A DNA stretch of 54,538 nucleotides from Alkalicoccus luteus (GTDB lineage Bacteria > Bacillota > Bacilli > Bacillales > Salisediminibacteriaceae): contig NZ_JAATHJ010000022.1 of the NCBI RefSeq assembly GCF_012034335.1, positions 1 to 54,538 on the forward strand, written 5' to 3'. Shown piece by piece: positions 7,915-16,229 of the stretch (the stretch's first letter is position 1; each line of letters opens with the position of its first letter). Made by a program: the position numbers and the translations under genes. The notes beneath the pieces are model-generated. The model was given only the letters and a program-made list of their open reading frames with translations, did not search any database and was not told where the DNA came from.

Positions 7915-8151
7915 ATGCGCTTGGATATCATCGGAGCAGGATTAATCATTGCAGCGGCCACTTTGTTTGCAGGCTCGCAGATTGTACGTGAATTGCGGCA
8001 CGTTGTGCTGAACGAGGTTCAGCCAGTATCAAATGTCTTCACACAGCCGCTGGTGGTTGCGGCCATGTTTGCGACTGTATTAGGCTGCATCGCTTTGTAT
8101 GCGCACCTTCGTAGTCGTAACGATAACCACACAAAAAAGACGAGCGCATGA
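7915..8151 (+). CDS. Small two-helix membrane protein
   Basis: 78 residues with two hydrophobic helices (about 4-22 and 45-64), a short loop and a polar tail rich in Arg, Asn and Lys. AGGAGG sits 5 nt before ATG 7915. The stop codon overlaps a symmetrical hairpin that also ends the convergent gene. Function unknown, no family recognised. Confidence 0.7.
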   Translation: MRLDIIGAGLIIAAATLFAGSQIVRELRHVVLNEVQPVSNVFTQPLVVAAMFATVLGCIALYAHLRSRNDNHTKKTSA

Positions 8152-8163
8152 TTCGTCTTTTTT
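8133..8163. terminator. Bidirectional terminator overlapping two gene ends
   Basis: AAAAAAGACGA (8133-8143) pairs with TCGTCTTTTTT (8153-8163), giving T runs on both strands. It overlaps the stop codons of the convergent genes ending at 8151 and 8162. Confidence 0.85.
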
Positions 8164-8611
8164 ACTCCAGCTCGATCGGTTCTGTTATTTCGAGCTCCAC
8201 CGGCTCGAGGTCGCCGCTTTCTTCACCGCGCCAGCTGGCGACTTCCAGCGAAACGTGAATCTCATATTCGTGATCCCCGTCTAACACAACGCCGCGCAGC
8301 TCTTCGCCATATTCCGTATCATCCGGCTCCAGCGTGTATGACACCGCCAGATCATCGACCGGCTCCCGGTCCACGTCTACTGCTTCCCCGTTTTCGTAAA
8401 GCTCAATGTCTGTAATGTTCTGTCCGGCGGAAACCGTAATCGTTTCCTCTCGATCATTGCGGATAAATATGTCGGCATTTAATTCATTCGTTCCAGCCCC
8501 GTAATCCACGCCAACGGTCAGGCCCCCCACCGTTTCTTCTGCCGTTTCATCCATTTGTGTCCCGCAGCCAGCAAGTACGAGTACGGCCGCTGCCACTCCT
8601 GCTTTTTTCAT
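8162..8611 (-). CDS. Lipoprotein with BsuPI-like domain
   Basis: 149 residues. The signal peptide ends in LAGC at residues 14-17, followed by an acidic beta-rich domain. The stretch ADIFIRNDREETITVSAGQN then I-ELYENGEAV resembles the BsuPI (intracellular proteinase inhibitor) domain found in Bacillus lipoproteins. The start overlaps the ecsB stop by 4 nt (ATGA), so it is the third gene of the ecs operon and takes the position that ecsC holds in B. subtilis. Its role there is unknown. A related domain occurs at 14604-15161. Confidence 0.8.
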   Translation of the reverse strand: MKKAGVAAAVLVLAGCGTQMDETAEETVGGLTVGVDYGAGTNELNADIFIRNDREETITVSAGQNITDIELYENGEAVDVDREPVDDLAVSYTLEPDDTEYGEELRGVVLDGDHEYEIHVSLEVASWRGEESGDLEPVELEITEPIELE

Positions 8612-9852
8612 ACAACGTCTCCTTTCTGCTTTTCCAACACAGCCTTTGACGGAGGCTTGATAAAAAGAAAGAAAATGATGCTGATCATAAGTGCCGCTGT
8701 AACAAGACCGGCCCAGAGCGCAATGCCAGTTGCGCCGGCGAAAAATCCGAACACAGCAGCAGCTGGAAGCGTAATCACCCCGACCGCCTGCCGGATCGGC
8801 ACGGACATATCGGTGCTCTCATGCCGCTTCAACAGCTTCATAAACGGATGCTTCCAGCTTTCCAGCCACATCTGATACGTCGTGTAGACAACGATCGTGG
8901 TGCAGAGCACAAGCAGCAGCCACTTTATATAAAACGGCGCTACGGCAATCGCAATCGTGAAGAGAATGAAAAACTGCGCGTACACGAGCATTCTCATCTT
9001 GCTTCTAAGCCAGCGCTTCATAAACCATTCAAACAGCCGCTTGTCGTTCGTCGGCTCTTTAAAAAAGCTCTCCGATTCCGTAAAAAGAAGCATCGGCTTT
9101 TTGCGCGGATATTTCTTCGGCTTTTCCTGGGTCCCGCTTTGCTGCAGAAAAAAGGCGGACAGATTAATCCGCTGGCCCATTTCCCGAAGACAGTCCAGTG
9201 AAAACGCCCAGTCCTCGCGGAGCCTCATGCGGATGAGATACGCTGCCGCTCCTGCGAGAAACAGGGACCCGAGCAATGTCAGCCAGATCGGAGCAAACAC
9301 GAGTCCGATATAAACGCCTGTAAACAGGAATGTGACAACCGTATTCATCGCATACAGCTTCCCCCGCTCATAGCGTACGTCCAACAGCTGCTTTGTTGTC
9401 TGCGCCGTGATTTTCGTTACGAACGCTGCTGCCAGTACAGAGAGAATCCAGCCGGCCGAGTAGCCTCCGTATACCGTCCAAACGGGAACGAGCGCGATCG
9501 CAAAAAGCAGAATCATGCATCCATTGAGGAGGAGCGTATAGACGACACCTGTACGTTTAATGCGCTGAAACGCCGCATGAAATTTACGCAGAAAGAGCAT
9601 ATCCGCCTCGACGACGAACAATCGAAGTGTGCCTGCATGGATGATGATCAGAAGCAGAAACGTCCAGCGAAATGGCGTCATCCACGTAAACAGGTGCTCC
9701 ATATTTCCCTGCCAGAGCTGCACGTAGTAGTAGCCGCCGATTGCCAGGATGGGAACGATGATGTAAAGCGCTACCGTCCAGTCGATAACCATCCGCCAGA
9801 TCGCGATTTTATCCTTCCACTCCAGTTTGATTCGTCCGATGCCGGTTCTCAT
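8608..9852 (-). CDS. ecsB: ABC transporter permease EcsB
   Basis: 414 residues, close to the B. subtilis EcsB length, with about eight to ten membrane helices and a cytoplasmic stretch near residues 225-255. It follows the ATPase EcsA with a 4-nt overlap. In B. subtilis and S. aureus the EcsAB exporter influences secretion, regulated membrane proteolysis (RasP) and peptide export. The same role is assumed here. Identification rests on the ecsA context, length and helix pattern, with motif recall for the N-terminus (RIKLEWKDKIAIWRMV). Confidence 0.85.
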   Translation of the reverse strand: MRTGIGRIKLEWKDKIAIWRMVIDWTVALYIIVPILAIGGYYYVQLWQGNMEHLFTWMTPFRWTFLLLIIIHAGTLRLFVVEADMLFLRKFHAAFQRIKRTGVVYTLLLNGCMILLFAIALVPVWTVYGGYSAGWILSVLAAAFVTKITAQTTKQLLDVRYERGKLYAMNTVVTFLFTGVYIGLVFAPIWLTLLGSLFLAGAAAYLIRMRLREDWAFSLDCLREMGQRINLSAFFLQQSGTQEKPKKYPRKKPMLLFTESESFFKEPTNDKRLFEWFMKRWLRSKMRMLVYAQFFILFTIAIAVAPFYIKWLLLVLCTTIVVYTTYQMWLESWKHPFMKLLKRHESTDMSVPIRQAVGVITLPAAAVFGFFAGATGIALWAGLVTAALMISIIFFLFIKPPSKAVLEKQKGDVV

Positions 9853-10556
9853 AACTCTTCCTCGGTCATCAGCTCGTCGAAGCAGTCGAGCAGCGATCCG
9901 TCGACGCCGCTTTCACGGCGAATGTCGTCCAGCGTCCCTTCTGCAATGATCGTTCCGTAGTTAACGAGCACGAAGCGATCGCAGATTTTTTCCGCCGTAT
10001 CGAGCACGTGCGTCGACATCAGCACACAGGCACCTCGCTCCCGCTCCGCTTCCAGCTCCCGCAGCAAATCCTTCATCGCCTTCGGATCGAGTCCGATAAA
10101 CGGCTCATCGATGATGTACAGCTTCGGCTTCGCCGTAAGCGCGAGGATAATCATCAGCTTCTGCTGCATGCCTTTTGAAAACGCCGTCGGATAATGGTTG
10201 CGCACCTTCGTCAGGCGAAACAGCTTCAATAAATACTCCGCGCGCTCCGTCGTCTCTTCCTCGTCCAGACCGGTCACGGCGCGCATGAAGTCAATGTGCT
10301 CCCACAAGGTCAGATCCTCAAAAAAGATCGGGTGCTCCGGAATGAAGGCATATTCCTCCGGTCCCGGAAGCGTAATCTCCCCCCGCTTCACCGGAAGCAG
10401 ATCAAGCAGCGCCTTGATGATCGTGCTTTTCCCGGCCCCGTTCGGTCCGAGCAGCCCGAGCCACTCCCCCTCCTTCACCGAAAGCGTAATCTCGTGAATC
10501 GTATCCTCCTTCGTCGAGTAGCCACCCGACACCTCCCGCATATCCAGCACCGTCAT
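9849..10556 (-). CDS. ecsA: ABC transporter ATPase EcsA
   Basis: 235 residues. Walker A is GPNGAGKST (about 37-45), the signature is FSKGMQQK, Walker B is LYIIDEP, and the switch histidine lies in LMSTHVLD. The segment YAFIPEHPIFFEDLTLWEH matches the EcsA pattern. It powers the EcsB permease. Start: GGAAGGTG is followed by ATG 10556. A longer frame to 10595 adds residues lacking family resemblance. First gene of the ecsA-ecsB-lipoprotein operon. Confidence 0.92.
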   Translation of the reverse strand: MTVLDMREVSGGYSTKEDTIHEITLSVKEGEWLGLLGPNGAGKSTIIKALLDLLPVKRGEITLPGPEEYAFIPEHPIFFEDLTLWEHIDFMRAVTGLDEEETTERAEYLLKLFRLTKVRNHYPTAFSKGMQQKLMIILALTAKPKLYIIDEPFIGLDPKAMKDLLRELEAERERGACVLMSTHVLDTAEKICDRFVLVNYGTIIAEGTLDDIRRESGVDGSLLDCFDELMTEEEL

Positions 10557-10651
10557 AAAAACACCTTCCACATTCCATCGATTTGCTTTCATCATAACAG
10601 AATCTGGAAAGCTGTGGAAGACAAGGGCGGCTGCCAGGGGTTCGGTGAGGT

Positions 10652-10673
10652 AAATTGGGCGCCGGCCCGATTT
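10652..10673. terminator. Hairpin at the end of the TetR gene
   Basis: AAATTGGGC (10652-10660) pairs with GCCCGATTT (10665-10673), with one G-T pair, directly past the TetR stop codon. The T stretch is stronger on the plus strand, so efficiency on the minus strand is uncertain. Confidence 0.45.
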
Positions 10674-11279
10674 TTACTCCCGCTCTGCTAAAACACCGTT
10701 CAGGTACAGGTCGAAAAACTGTTCGGCGAAGTCCTTGAGCTCCCGGCTTTCTAAGCCGAGCTGATTTTGCTGGATGGTTTGTTTCATTGCGCTTCGTACG
10801 GAAAACGTGTAGTGAATCAATACGTCCGGGTCAATGTCCATGCGGAGGATGCCGTCCACTTTTGCAAGCCGCATAAGCTCGCGGAAAAGCGGCATTCGCT
10901 CCTCGTGTACCCAGTGATTGTAACGCGTTGTCAGCTGAGGATAAAGCGTATGCAGCTCGGTTAAAAACTCGGATTGAAACAAATCGTCGTAGACGGACAG
11001 ATCAAACACACGCAGAAAAGCAGGCTTCGTCAGCTTCGTTTTTTTCGCTTCCTGCACGACCTGCTCGATTCGGTTTAAGGAGACGGCAAACACCTCTTGC
11101 AGAACCTGCTCAACAATCGCTTCTTTATCCTGAAAATGGTTATAGTAGGTGGCTTTGCTCACGCCCGCCTCTTCGATGATCGATTCTACTGTCACGGAAC
11201 GAAGTCCTTTTTCAGTAAACAGCTTCAGTGCAGCGGCGGTTAACGCTTCCCGCTTTTTGGATACTCGTTTTCGTTCCAT
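10674..11279 (-). CDS. TetR/AcrR family repressor
   Basis: 201 residues. The N-terminal helix-turn-helix contains ALKLFTEKGLRSVTVESI then AGVSKATYYNHFQDKE, the classic TetR recognition helix (about residues 14-58). The C-terminal ligand-binding half is less conserved. It starts 6 bp after the phosphotransferase gene 11286-13907, so both form one transcript, as I recall for B. subtilis yvkC-yvkB. It probably represses this operon, with the dyad at 13998-14024 as a candidate operator (inference). Confidence 0.88.
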   Translation of the reverse strand: MERKRVSKKREALTAAALKLFTEKGLRSVTVESIIEEAGVSKATYYNHFQDKEAIVEQVLQEVFAVSLNRIEQVVQEAKKTKLTKPAFLRVFDLSVYDDLFQSEFLTELHTLYPQLTTRYNHWVHEERMPLFRELMRLAKVDGILRMDIDPDVLIHYTFSVRSAMKQTIQQNQLGLESRELKDFAEQFFDLYLNGVLAERE

Positions 11280-11285
11280 TATAAC

Positions 11286-13907
11286 TCAACTCCCTGTATG
11301 TTCCTCTCGATAAGCGGATGCTGAAGCAAGGACTTGCACGGTGCCGGTCGTCCCGTTCAAGCGCACGCGGTCACCGGTTTGCAGCTTTTCACTCACGTTC
11401 TCGATCCCGGCAACAGCCGGAATGCCATATTCGCGTGCGACGATTCCGCCGTGCGAGCCGGATCCTCCAGTTTCCATCACTAAGCCTCCGGCCGTTAAAA
11501 ACAAAGGGGTCCAGCTCGGATCCGTGCTGTGGGTCACGAGAATCTCTCCAGGGTTCAGCCTCGCCTCTGCCGGCTCGGTTAAGACCCGCACGGTGCCTTC
11601 TGTTTCACCGGAAGAAATCGGATTCCCCTGCAGCGCTCCATCTTGTTGAAGTGTCGTACTTTCATATAAACATTCTCCCGTGCTTGTCATAAAGCGGGGC
11701 ACGCTTTTTCGCTGCCTTTGCTTATTATATCGTTTTTTCCGCGAAGCGACGGTTTCCAAAAAGGATGCTTCTTCGTGATATAATTCTTCCAGCTTTAGGA
11801 AAAAGACATCCTCTTTGTGATGAAGGTTGCCGCTTTGTTCGAGTTCTTCTCCGATCTCCATCATCAGCTGCCGAACCAGCGCAAACGAGCGAATCAGATC
11901 AAATTTAGGGCGCTCCCTCAATCCCAGCAAACGACGGATGTGCAGACAGTCGCGCTCCAGTTTTTTAGCGCCCTGCTTTCCTTTATGCTTTTCTGCCTCC
12001 CTTTTGAGCAGCTCTATTTGCACACGCGCGTACGCTGCCTGTTCATCTAGCTTTTTAGAGAGCGCAGCTGCCCCCTGCTCACGGTATGATTCGATCAGCT
12101 GAAGAAGATAAGCGGTATCCTCGTACCACCTCGGAATTCCGATATCCAGCTCGGTCGTGGATCGGTGTCCGTATTCCTCTAGAAACTCTTGGATAAGACG
12201 ATGCTCTGGATCTGGATCCATTCCCGCTTCGTCGTATGCAGCTGCAATTTCCACGAGCCGTTTTCCCATCTGCGTCGTCGGACTGTTAGGCAGAGCATGC
12301 AGCACCGGATTCAGCAGCTTCGAGTCTTCCAGCCATAACGCTGTCCGCTTTTTTGCACGCTTTTCTGCAGACAGTCCGGGAACGATATAAGCGCACTGGT
12401 GCAAAATAATACGCATCGCCTCATCCATAATCGTATGAACGGCCTCCAATTTCTCACGCCTGGAGCCAGCCTGCTGTTTTACTTTCATCATCGCTTGCAG
12501 ATGCTTGTGGGCGAGCTGCACTTGTCGCTTTTCTGCTAAATGCGGCTGCACCGAAGCGGCGATAGCACGGATGAGCAGCCTACCACCAACAGCGGCGAGT
12601 TTGAAAGGGACATACAAACCACTTTTCTGCTGTTGAAGCTCCTGTTCGTTTTCCGTCACGAACTGCTTCAGCAATTTTTCAGCTCCAGGGTCCTTTAGCG
12701 AGAGACTGTCTGCTATGTTGAAGGCCCTTTTTTTATTGCGTATGACTTCGGTGCAGTCCCAGTAAATTCGCCCTTCTGCTGTTTTAAAGGCCGTATCTGC
12801 ATAGGCTTGTTTATATCCGAGTGCGTGGAGGGCGCCCTTCATCTCCAAACGCTGCACGTCCAATCCGAGCGGCGTGAAGGGGATGCTGATTCCCTGTGAA
12901 ACGCGGGTAAATGATAAATAAAGCCGCAGTCCCTTCTCCGGAGGATCAGGAGGAGAAACGGTCTCATGCAAGGACGTGACCGGACGCGCCTGAACGATAA
13001 ACAGGTTACCGTCGCCAATGACCCATTCTGTATCTTGAGGCCTGTCATCATATTTGTTTACCGCCTTTGCAAGTGTGTAAAGCTGCTCGAGCTCCTCTTT
13101 CGATAAGCAGGCTTGTTCCCGCTCCTCATAGGGGACATCTGCTTTCTGCGGACCCGTTTTTGTACGGATGATTTTCGTTTGCTTTTTCGCAATTTCAGCA
13201 GTGATGAGTCGCCCATTTTCTTTGGAAAGAATATACGTATCCGGCGTTACTTTTCCGGAAACCACGCCTTCTCCCATGCCCCAGGCTGCATTCACAAGCA
13301 GTTGATCGCGTCGGTTAGTAAGCGGATTGACGGTGAACAGCACGCCCGACTTTTCGCTTTCAACCATGACCTGCACGACGACGGCGAGTGCGAGCTCATC
13401 CGGGTGATGCGAAATGCCGTGATGAATCCGATAGGAAATAGCTCGTGCGTTCCAAAGCGATGCCCAGCAGCGCTTTATGCTCTCCATCAGCTGCTCTTCT
13501 CCTTCGATATCTAAATTACTATCATGCTGGCCAGCAAATGACAGGTCGGGTAAATCCTCGGCAGTTGCGGAAGAACGTACGGCGAGCGGCATGTCCCCAA
13601 GCTTTTGCTGCGCCTCCATGATCGATGCTCGAGCTTGCTGTGGAACCTCGTGTTTCATGATGGACTGCTGAATCCATGATGCTTTCTGCTCAAGCTGATG
13701 AACATTCTCCGGATCGATACCAAACAGCTCGTTCTGAACCATGTTTTCCAGCTTGTAATCGCTCATGAACTGCCGATAGGCTGCTGTCGAAATAATGAAT
13801 CCTGGCGGTACCGGAAGCCCGGCTTTCACCATATTCACTAAATTCAACCCTTTGCCACCGGCCTCTTTCAGCGACCATGTATGAGACGAATCAAATGAGT
13901 GGATCAT
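11286..13907 (-). CDS. Rifampin phosphotransferase-like (PEP synthase family)
   Basis: 873 residues with the three-part Rph layout. An N-terminal ATP-grasp domain (about 1-315; KGLNLVNMVKAGLPVPPGF, VRSSATAEDLP, FAGQHDSNL, QARPVTSL) is followed by a large antibiotic-binding middle region. The C-terminal swivelling His domain carries GSHGGIVAREYGIPAV. Enzymes of this type transfer the beta-phosphate of ATP to rifampin through the histidine. Family members usually have Thr-His where this has Ser-His, so the substrate may differ. Start: AAGGGGTGA precedes ATG 13907, and GTG 13916 overlaps that site. Related to B. subtilis YvkC/Rph. Confidence 0.85.
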   Translation of the reverse strand: MIHSFDSSHTWSLKEAGGKGLNLVNMVKAGLPVPPGFIISTAAYRQFMSDYKLENMVQNELFGIDPENVHQLEQKASWIQQSIMKHEVPQQARASIMEAQQKLGDMPLAVRSSATAEDLPDLSFAGQHDSNLDIEGEEQLMESIKRCWASLWNARAISYRIHHGISHHPDELALAVVVQVMVESEKSGVLFTVNPLTNRRDQLLVNAAWGMGEGVVSGKVTPDTYILSKENGRLITAEIAKKQTKIIRTKTGPQKADVPYEEREQACLSKEELEQLYTLAKAVNKYDDRPQDTEWVIGDGNLFIVQARPVTSLHETVSPPDPPEKGLRLYLSFTRVSQGISIPFTPLGLDVQRLEMKGALHALGYKQAYADTAFKTAEGRIYWDCTEVIRNKKRAFNIADSLSLKDPGAEKLLKQFVTENEQELQQQKSGLYVPFKLAAVGGRLLIRAIAASVQPHLAEKRQVQLAHKHLQAMMKVKQQAGSRREKLEAVHTIMDEAMRIILHQCAYIVPGLSAEKRAKKRTALWLEDSKLLNPVLHALPNSPTTQMGKRLVEIAAAYDEAGMDPDPEHRLIQEFLEEYGHRSTTELDIGIPRWYEDTAYLLQLIESYREQGAAALSKKLDEQAAYARVQIELLKREAEKHKGKQGAKKLERDCLHIRRLLGLRERPKFDLIRSFALVRQLMMEIGEELEQSGNLHHKEDVFFLKLEELYHEEASFLETVASRKKRYNKQRQRKSVPRFMTSTGECLYESTTLQQDGALQGNPISSGETEGTVRVLTEPAEARLNPGEILVTHSTDPSWTPLFLTAGGLVMETGGSGSHGGIVAREYGIPAVAGIENVSEKLQTGDRVRLNGTTGTVQVLASASAYREEHTGS

Positions 13908-13997
13908 TCCGCTCACCCCTTTAGGAAGTAGTTACCCCCAGTATAGCGTGCAGGAGTAAAAAAGTATACGATTTTATTAATTATCGTTCAATTAATT

Positions 13998-14024
13998 AAG
14001 TATTAACAGATTTTAATAATACTT
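13998..14024. promoter_or_regulatory. AT-rich dyad upstream of the rph-tetR operon
   Basis: AAGTATTA (13998-14005) and TAATACTT (14017-14024) are a perfect inverted pair with an 11-bp spacer, flanked on both sides by TTAATTAA-type sequence. It is about 90 bp upstream of the Rph start in the only long AT-rich gap nearby. A TetR operator or promoter-proximal element is possible. Confidence 0.4.
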
Positions 14025-14109
14025 AGTTAATTAAATTCGTTTATTAAAGAAGGTGGCTGTTTGAGGGAATTTCTATATACCACTACGGCCCGATTTCCTT
14101 ATTGGGGGT

Positions 14110-14211
14110 GAAAGTTGCTTTGGCATCGGTTTGTGTTCATTTTGAGGTGGCTTGCTTTCCGCCGCAGTTAAGCGATTGCCTTTCGGTCGCCCTGCCGAAA
14201 GCCTCCTTATC
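14110..14211. repeat. Degraded copy of the hairpin repeat element
   Basis: This stretch contains AAAGTTGCTTT, CTTGCTTTCCGCC and TTAAGCGATTGCC, and at 14176-14211 a near-copy of the 296-330 hairpin element (CTTTCGG and CCGAAAG arms, GCCTCCTTATC end). Strict 21-nt phasing is not visible here. It lies just beyond the terminator of the leftward NifU-N gene. Confidence 0.6.
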
Positions 14212-14226
14212 CTTTCCAAACAAAAA

Positions 14227-14252
14227 GAAAACCGGGCATCCGCCCGGTTTTC
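14227..14252 (-). terminator. Intrinsic terminator of the NifU-N gene
   Basis: GAAAACCGGGC (14227-14237) pairs with GCCCGGTTTTC (14242-14252). On the minus strand the stem ends in TTTTCTTTTT, 8 bp after the stop codon at 14260. Confidence 0.85.
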
Positions 14253-14259
14253 TTAATGT

Positions 14260-14529
14260 TTAGCCGTATACTTTTTCGATTGCTTCTTGTACTTTCGGTA
14301 CGAGTGCGTCCCATTCTGCGTCTGGCTCTTTGTTAACCGTGACAAAGTCCTGGAAGCCAAAGATGTTGTCGACGCCGTCGAGGGCGAGCAGCTCTTTTGC
14401 GAGCGGGTGATCCGTGTCGTCGCTCTTTTTAAATGAAGCGCTGCCGCTTCCTTCGAAGAGCACCTGATCAGTCGTGAATTTCATTGCGTTCGGGTTAGGT
14501 GTTACGTCTGCGCGTACGTTTACAGGCAT
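14260..14529 (-). CDS. NifU N-terminal (Hirv_N) domain protein
   Basis: 89 residues. TPNPNAMKFTTDQVL, then HPLAKELLALDGVDNIFGF and VTVNKEPDAEW, is the typical pattern of the stand-alone scaffold Nfu/NifU N-terminal domain. In larger Nfu proteins this domain precedes the Fe-S-carrying CXXC domain, which is absent here as in related Bacillus proteins. It is probably a cytoplasmic protein linked to Fe-S metabolism, but its exact role is unknown. It has its own terminator. The start is ATG at 14529 behind AGGAGG. Confidence 0.88.
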   Translation of the reverse strand: MPVNVRADVTPNPNAMKFTTDQVLFEGSGSASFKKSDDTDHPLAKELLALDGVDNIFGFQDFVTVNKEPDAEWDALVPKVQEAIEKVYG

Positions 14530-14603
14530 GTGAATAGTTCCTCCTTTATCAGCATATAGCTCTAGTGTAGCACGCGCGCTTTCTGCTGAAAAGCGCGGGC
14601 GGT

Positions 14604-15161
14604 CTACGCGTCGGTTTCGGTGCTCAATTCGCCCTCGGACATGGCTTCCCCGTTCAACTCAGCGGCGGTAACGGCAGCTTCAATCTGATACGGGCCTTCT
14701 CCGTTTACGGACGCGCGAACCTCGTAGGAAATGCTTTCTCCGGCGCCGAGCTCAACCGTTTCAAGCGCCTGGGTGAACATCATGTCTTCCGAGTAGTCGT
14801 AAACCTTCGTGCCGCTGCTGTCGTATATTTTCACGTCGTACTTCTGCCCGGAGCGGAAGTCGAGTGCGGCATCGCTATCTCCGTTATTTGTGAGCGTCAG
14901 CGTCACGTTGATTTCGCCGTCCTGTTCGTCTGCATCAGCCTGCAGGTGCAGGTCTCCCATATCAGCCTCTCCTTCCATCGCTTCCTCGTTGTTTTCCTCG
15001 TTTTCTTCTGGCTCATTTTCTTCTGGATCTTCAGGCGCTTCCTCTGCGCCGTTATTGTCATTGTTTCCGATCGACTGCGGGCTGTCGGCTTCTTCGTTAT
15101 CCGCCGTGCCGCATGCCGTTGCTGCGAGCAGCAGCGCTGCCAGCATAGCTGTTCGTTTCAT
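14604..15161 (-). CDS. BsuPI-domain lipoprotein with acidic linker
   Basis: 185 residues. The signal peptide ends in ATAC near residue 17. A 45-residue linker consists almost wholly of Asn, Glu, Pro and Asp. The C-terminal domain (about 70-175) contains INVTLTLTNNGDSDAALDF then SGQKYDVKIYDSSGTKVYDY, matching the BsuPI domain of Bacillus. The low-complexity linker should hold the domain away from the membrane. It follows glpP with a 62-bp gap holding a short dyad, so it may have its own promoter. It is related in domain type to 8162-8611. Function in the envelope unknown. Confidence 0.82.
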   Translation of the reverse strand: MKRTAMLAALLLAATACGTADNEEADSPQSIGNNDNNGAEEAPEDPEENEPEENEENNEEAMEGEADMGDLHLQADADEQDGEINVTLTLTNNGDSDAALDFRSGQKYDVKIYDSSGTKVYDYSEDMMFTQALETVELGAGESISYEVRASVNGEGPYQIEAAVTAAELNGEAMSEGELSTETDA

Positions 15162-15198
15162 GCAGAACCGCCCCTTTTTGTATGTATAGACGCTCCGA

Positions 15199-15222
15199 CA
15201 GGGAAAACGTTACAATTCCCTG
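15199..15222. other. Dyad between glpP and the BsuPI lipoprotein gene
   Basis: CAGGGAA (15199-15205) and TTCCCTG (15216-15222) form a perfect 7-bp inverted pair directly after the glpP stop. There is no T run, so it could be a weak terminator or an operator. Confidence 0.3.
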
Positions 15223-15223
15223 T

Positions 15224-15802
15224 TCAGGAGCGCTTGGCTCTGCTGACATAAGCCGCCTGCCACAAATCCGGACAGGACGAGGTGATCCCCGTGGCGCCTG
15301 CTTTTTCGGCACGGCACACGTCGGCATCGGTGCGGACGAGGCCGCCGGCTAAGACAGGCAGACCGGTTTTCGCGCGCATGAGCCGGATCGTCACTGGGAT
15401 AACACCAGGCACAACCTGCACGTAGTCCGGATTGGCACGTTCGATTAGCTTGAGGCTTGAATCAATGCTTTCCTCGTCAAATGCAAAACAGCGCAGCACG
15501 CTCGTGATGCCGTGCCGGCGCGCCTCCACGGCCGCCTGCGGGCTCGACGTGATGAGCGCATCCGGTTTAATGTAGCCGGCAAGAAACGACACTGCTTCCG
15601 GTGTTTTCGACAGCCCCTTCATGCTGTCTAAGTGAAGCAGCAGCTTCATGCCCGGCCTGCGCCGGCAGATCTTATGCACTTTGACGAGCTCCTCCATGCT
15701 GGATTGGGCGAGCACGATCGCTTCCGCCCCCTCCAGCGCCGCTTTCATAAACTCTCCGGCGCCGGATACGGACGGGGTGACGCGCTGGTTTTCAAACAGC
15801 AT
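15224..15802 (-). CDS. glpP: Glycerol uptake operon antiterminator GlpP
   Basis: 192 residues, the family's usual length. KLLLHLDSMKGLS, PDALITSSPQAAVEARRHGI, RCFAFDEESID, VVPGVIPVTI and PVLAGGLVRTDADV mark the GlpP TIM-barrel. GlpP with glycerol-3-phosphate binds leader mRNA and prevents termination in glp operons of B. subtilis. GGTG precedes ATG 15802, and two in-frame GTG codons lie just upstream. It is the last gene of dhaKLM-glpP (24-bp gap), which ties glycerol control to dihydroxyacetone use. No GlpP target leader is visible in this window. Confidence 0.9.
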   Translation of the reverse strand: MLFENQRVTPSVSGAGEFMKAALEGAEAIVLAQSSMEELVKVHKICRRRPGMKLLLHLDSMKGLSKTPEAVSFLAGYIKPDALITSSPQAAVEARRHGITSVLRCFAFDEESIDSSLKLIERANPDYVQVVPGVIPVTIRLMRAKTGLPVLAGGLVRTDADVCRAEKAGATGITSSCPDLWQAAYVSRAKRS

Positions 15803-15826
15803 CACTATCACCTGCTTTTTTTCGAA

Positions 15827-16225
15827 TTAATCCTGAGGGATCTTTCGCATGCTGCGCGCTTTTTCGGCAGCGTCCACGACTTTGTCGACGCTGCTTCCAA
15901 AGCCTGCTTCGACGACGGCAGCGTAGCCTCCTTCTAAAATCGGGGCATCGGCTATTTTAACGAGCCGCTCATCCCCGGCCATGTCGATCGCAAGCTCAGC
16001 GTTTAATAAAGCACTGCCTAAATCAAACAGGATCACCGTGCCTTTATCGGTATAAACGGTATCGATTGCCTGCTGAATGTCCATCGCATTCGTGCCAATA
16101 CCGCCGTCTTCTTCACCGCCGGCGACGGCGATGTTTACTTCCGGCTGCATTTCATACAGCAGCGCCTTGATGCCTTTGACAATGTCGGCGCTGTGGGAGA
16201 CAAATACGAGACTGACCCGATCCAT
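15827..16225 (-). CDS. dhaM: DhaM, PTS EIIA-type subunit of dihydroxyacetone kinase
   Basis: 132 residues, a single mannose-type EIIA domain. FVSHSADIVKG holds the phospho-accepting histidine (His11). IGTNAMDIQQAI and LFDLGSALLNAE are family motifs. It passes phosphate from HPr to ADP bound on DhaL. In E. coli DhaM is fused to HPr and EI domains, whereas this short form relies on separate partners. Start: GGGGATGAG precedes ATG 16225. It starts 4 bp past the dhaL stop. Confidence 0.9.
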   Translation of the reverse strand: MDRVSLVFVSHSADIVKGIKALLYEMQPEVNIAVAGGEEDGGIGTNAMDIQQAIDTVYTDKGTVILFDLGSALLNAELAIDMAGDERLVKIADAPILEGGYAAVVEAGFGSSVDKVVDAAEKARSMRKIPQD

Positions 16226-16229
16226 TGTC

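Noticed and set aside
6951-7961. Longer 336-residue version of the SDR
   Set aside because: The first 87 residues lack family similarity and cross a promoter. A strong ribosome binding site marks ATG 7700.
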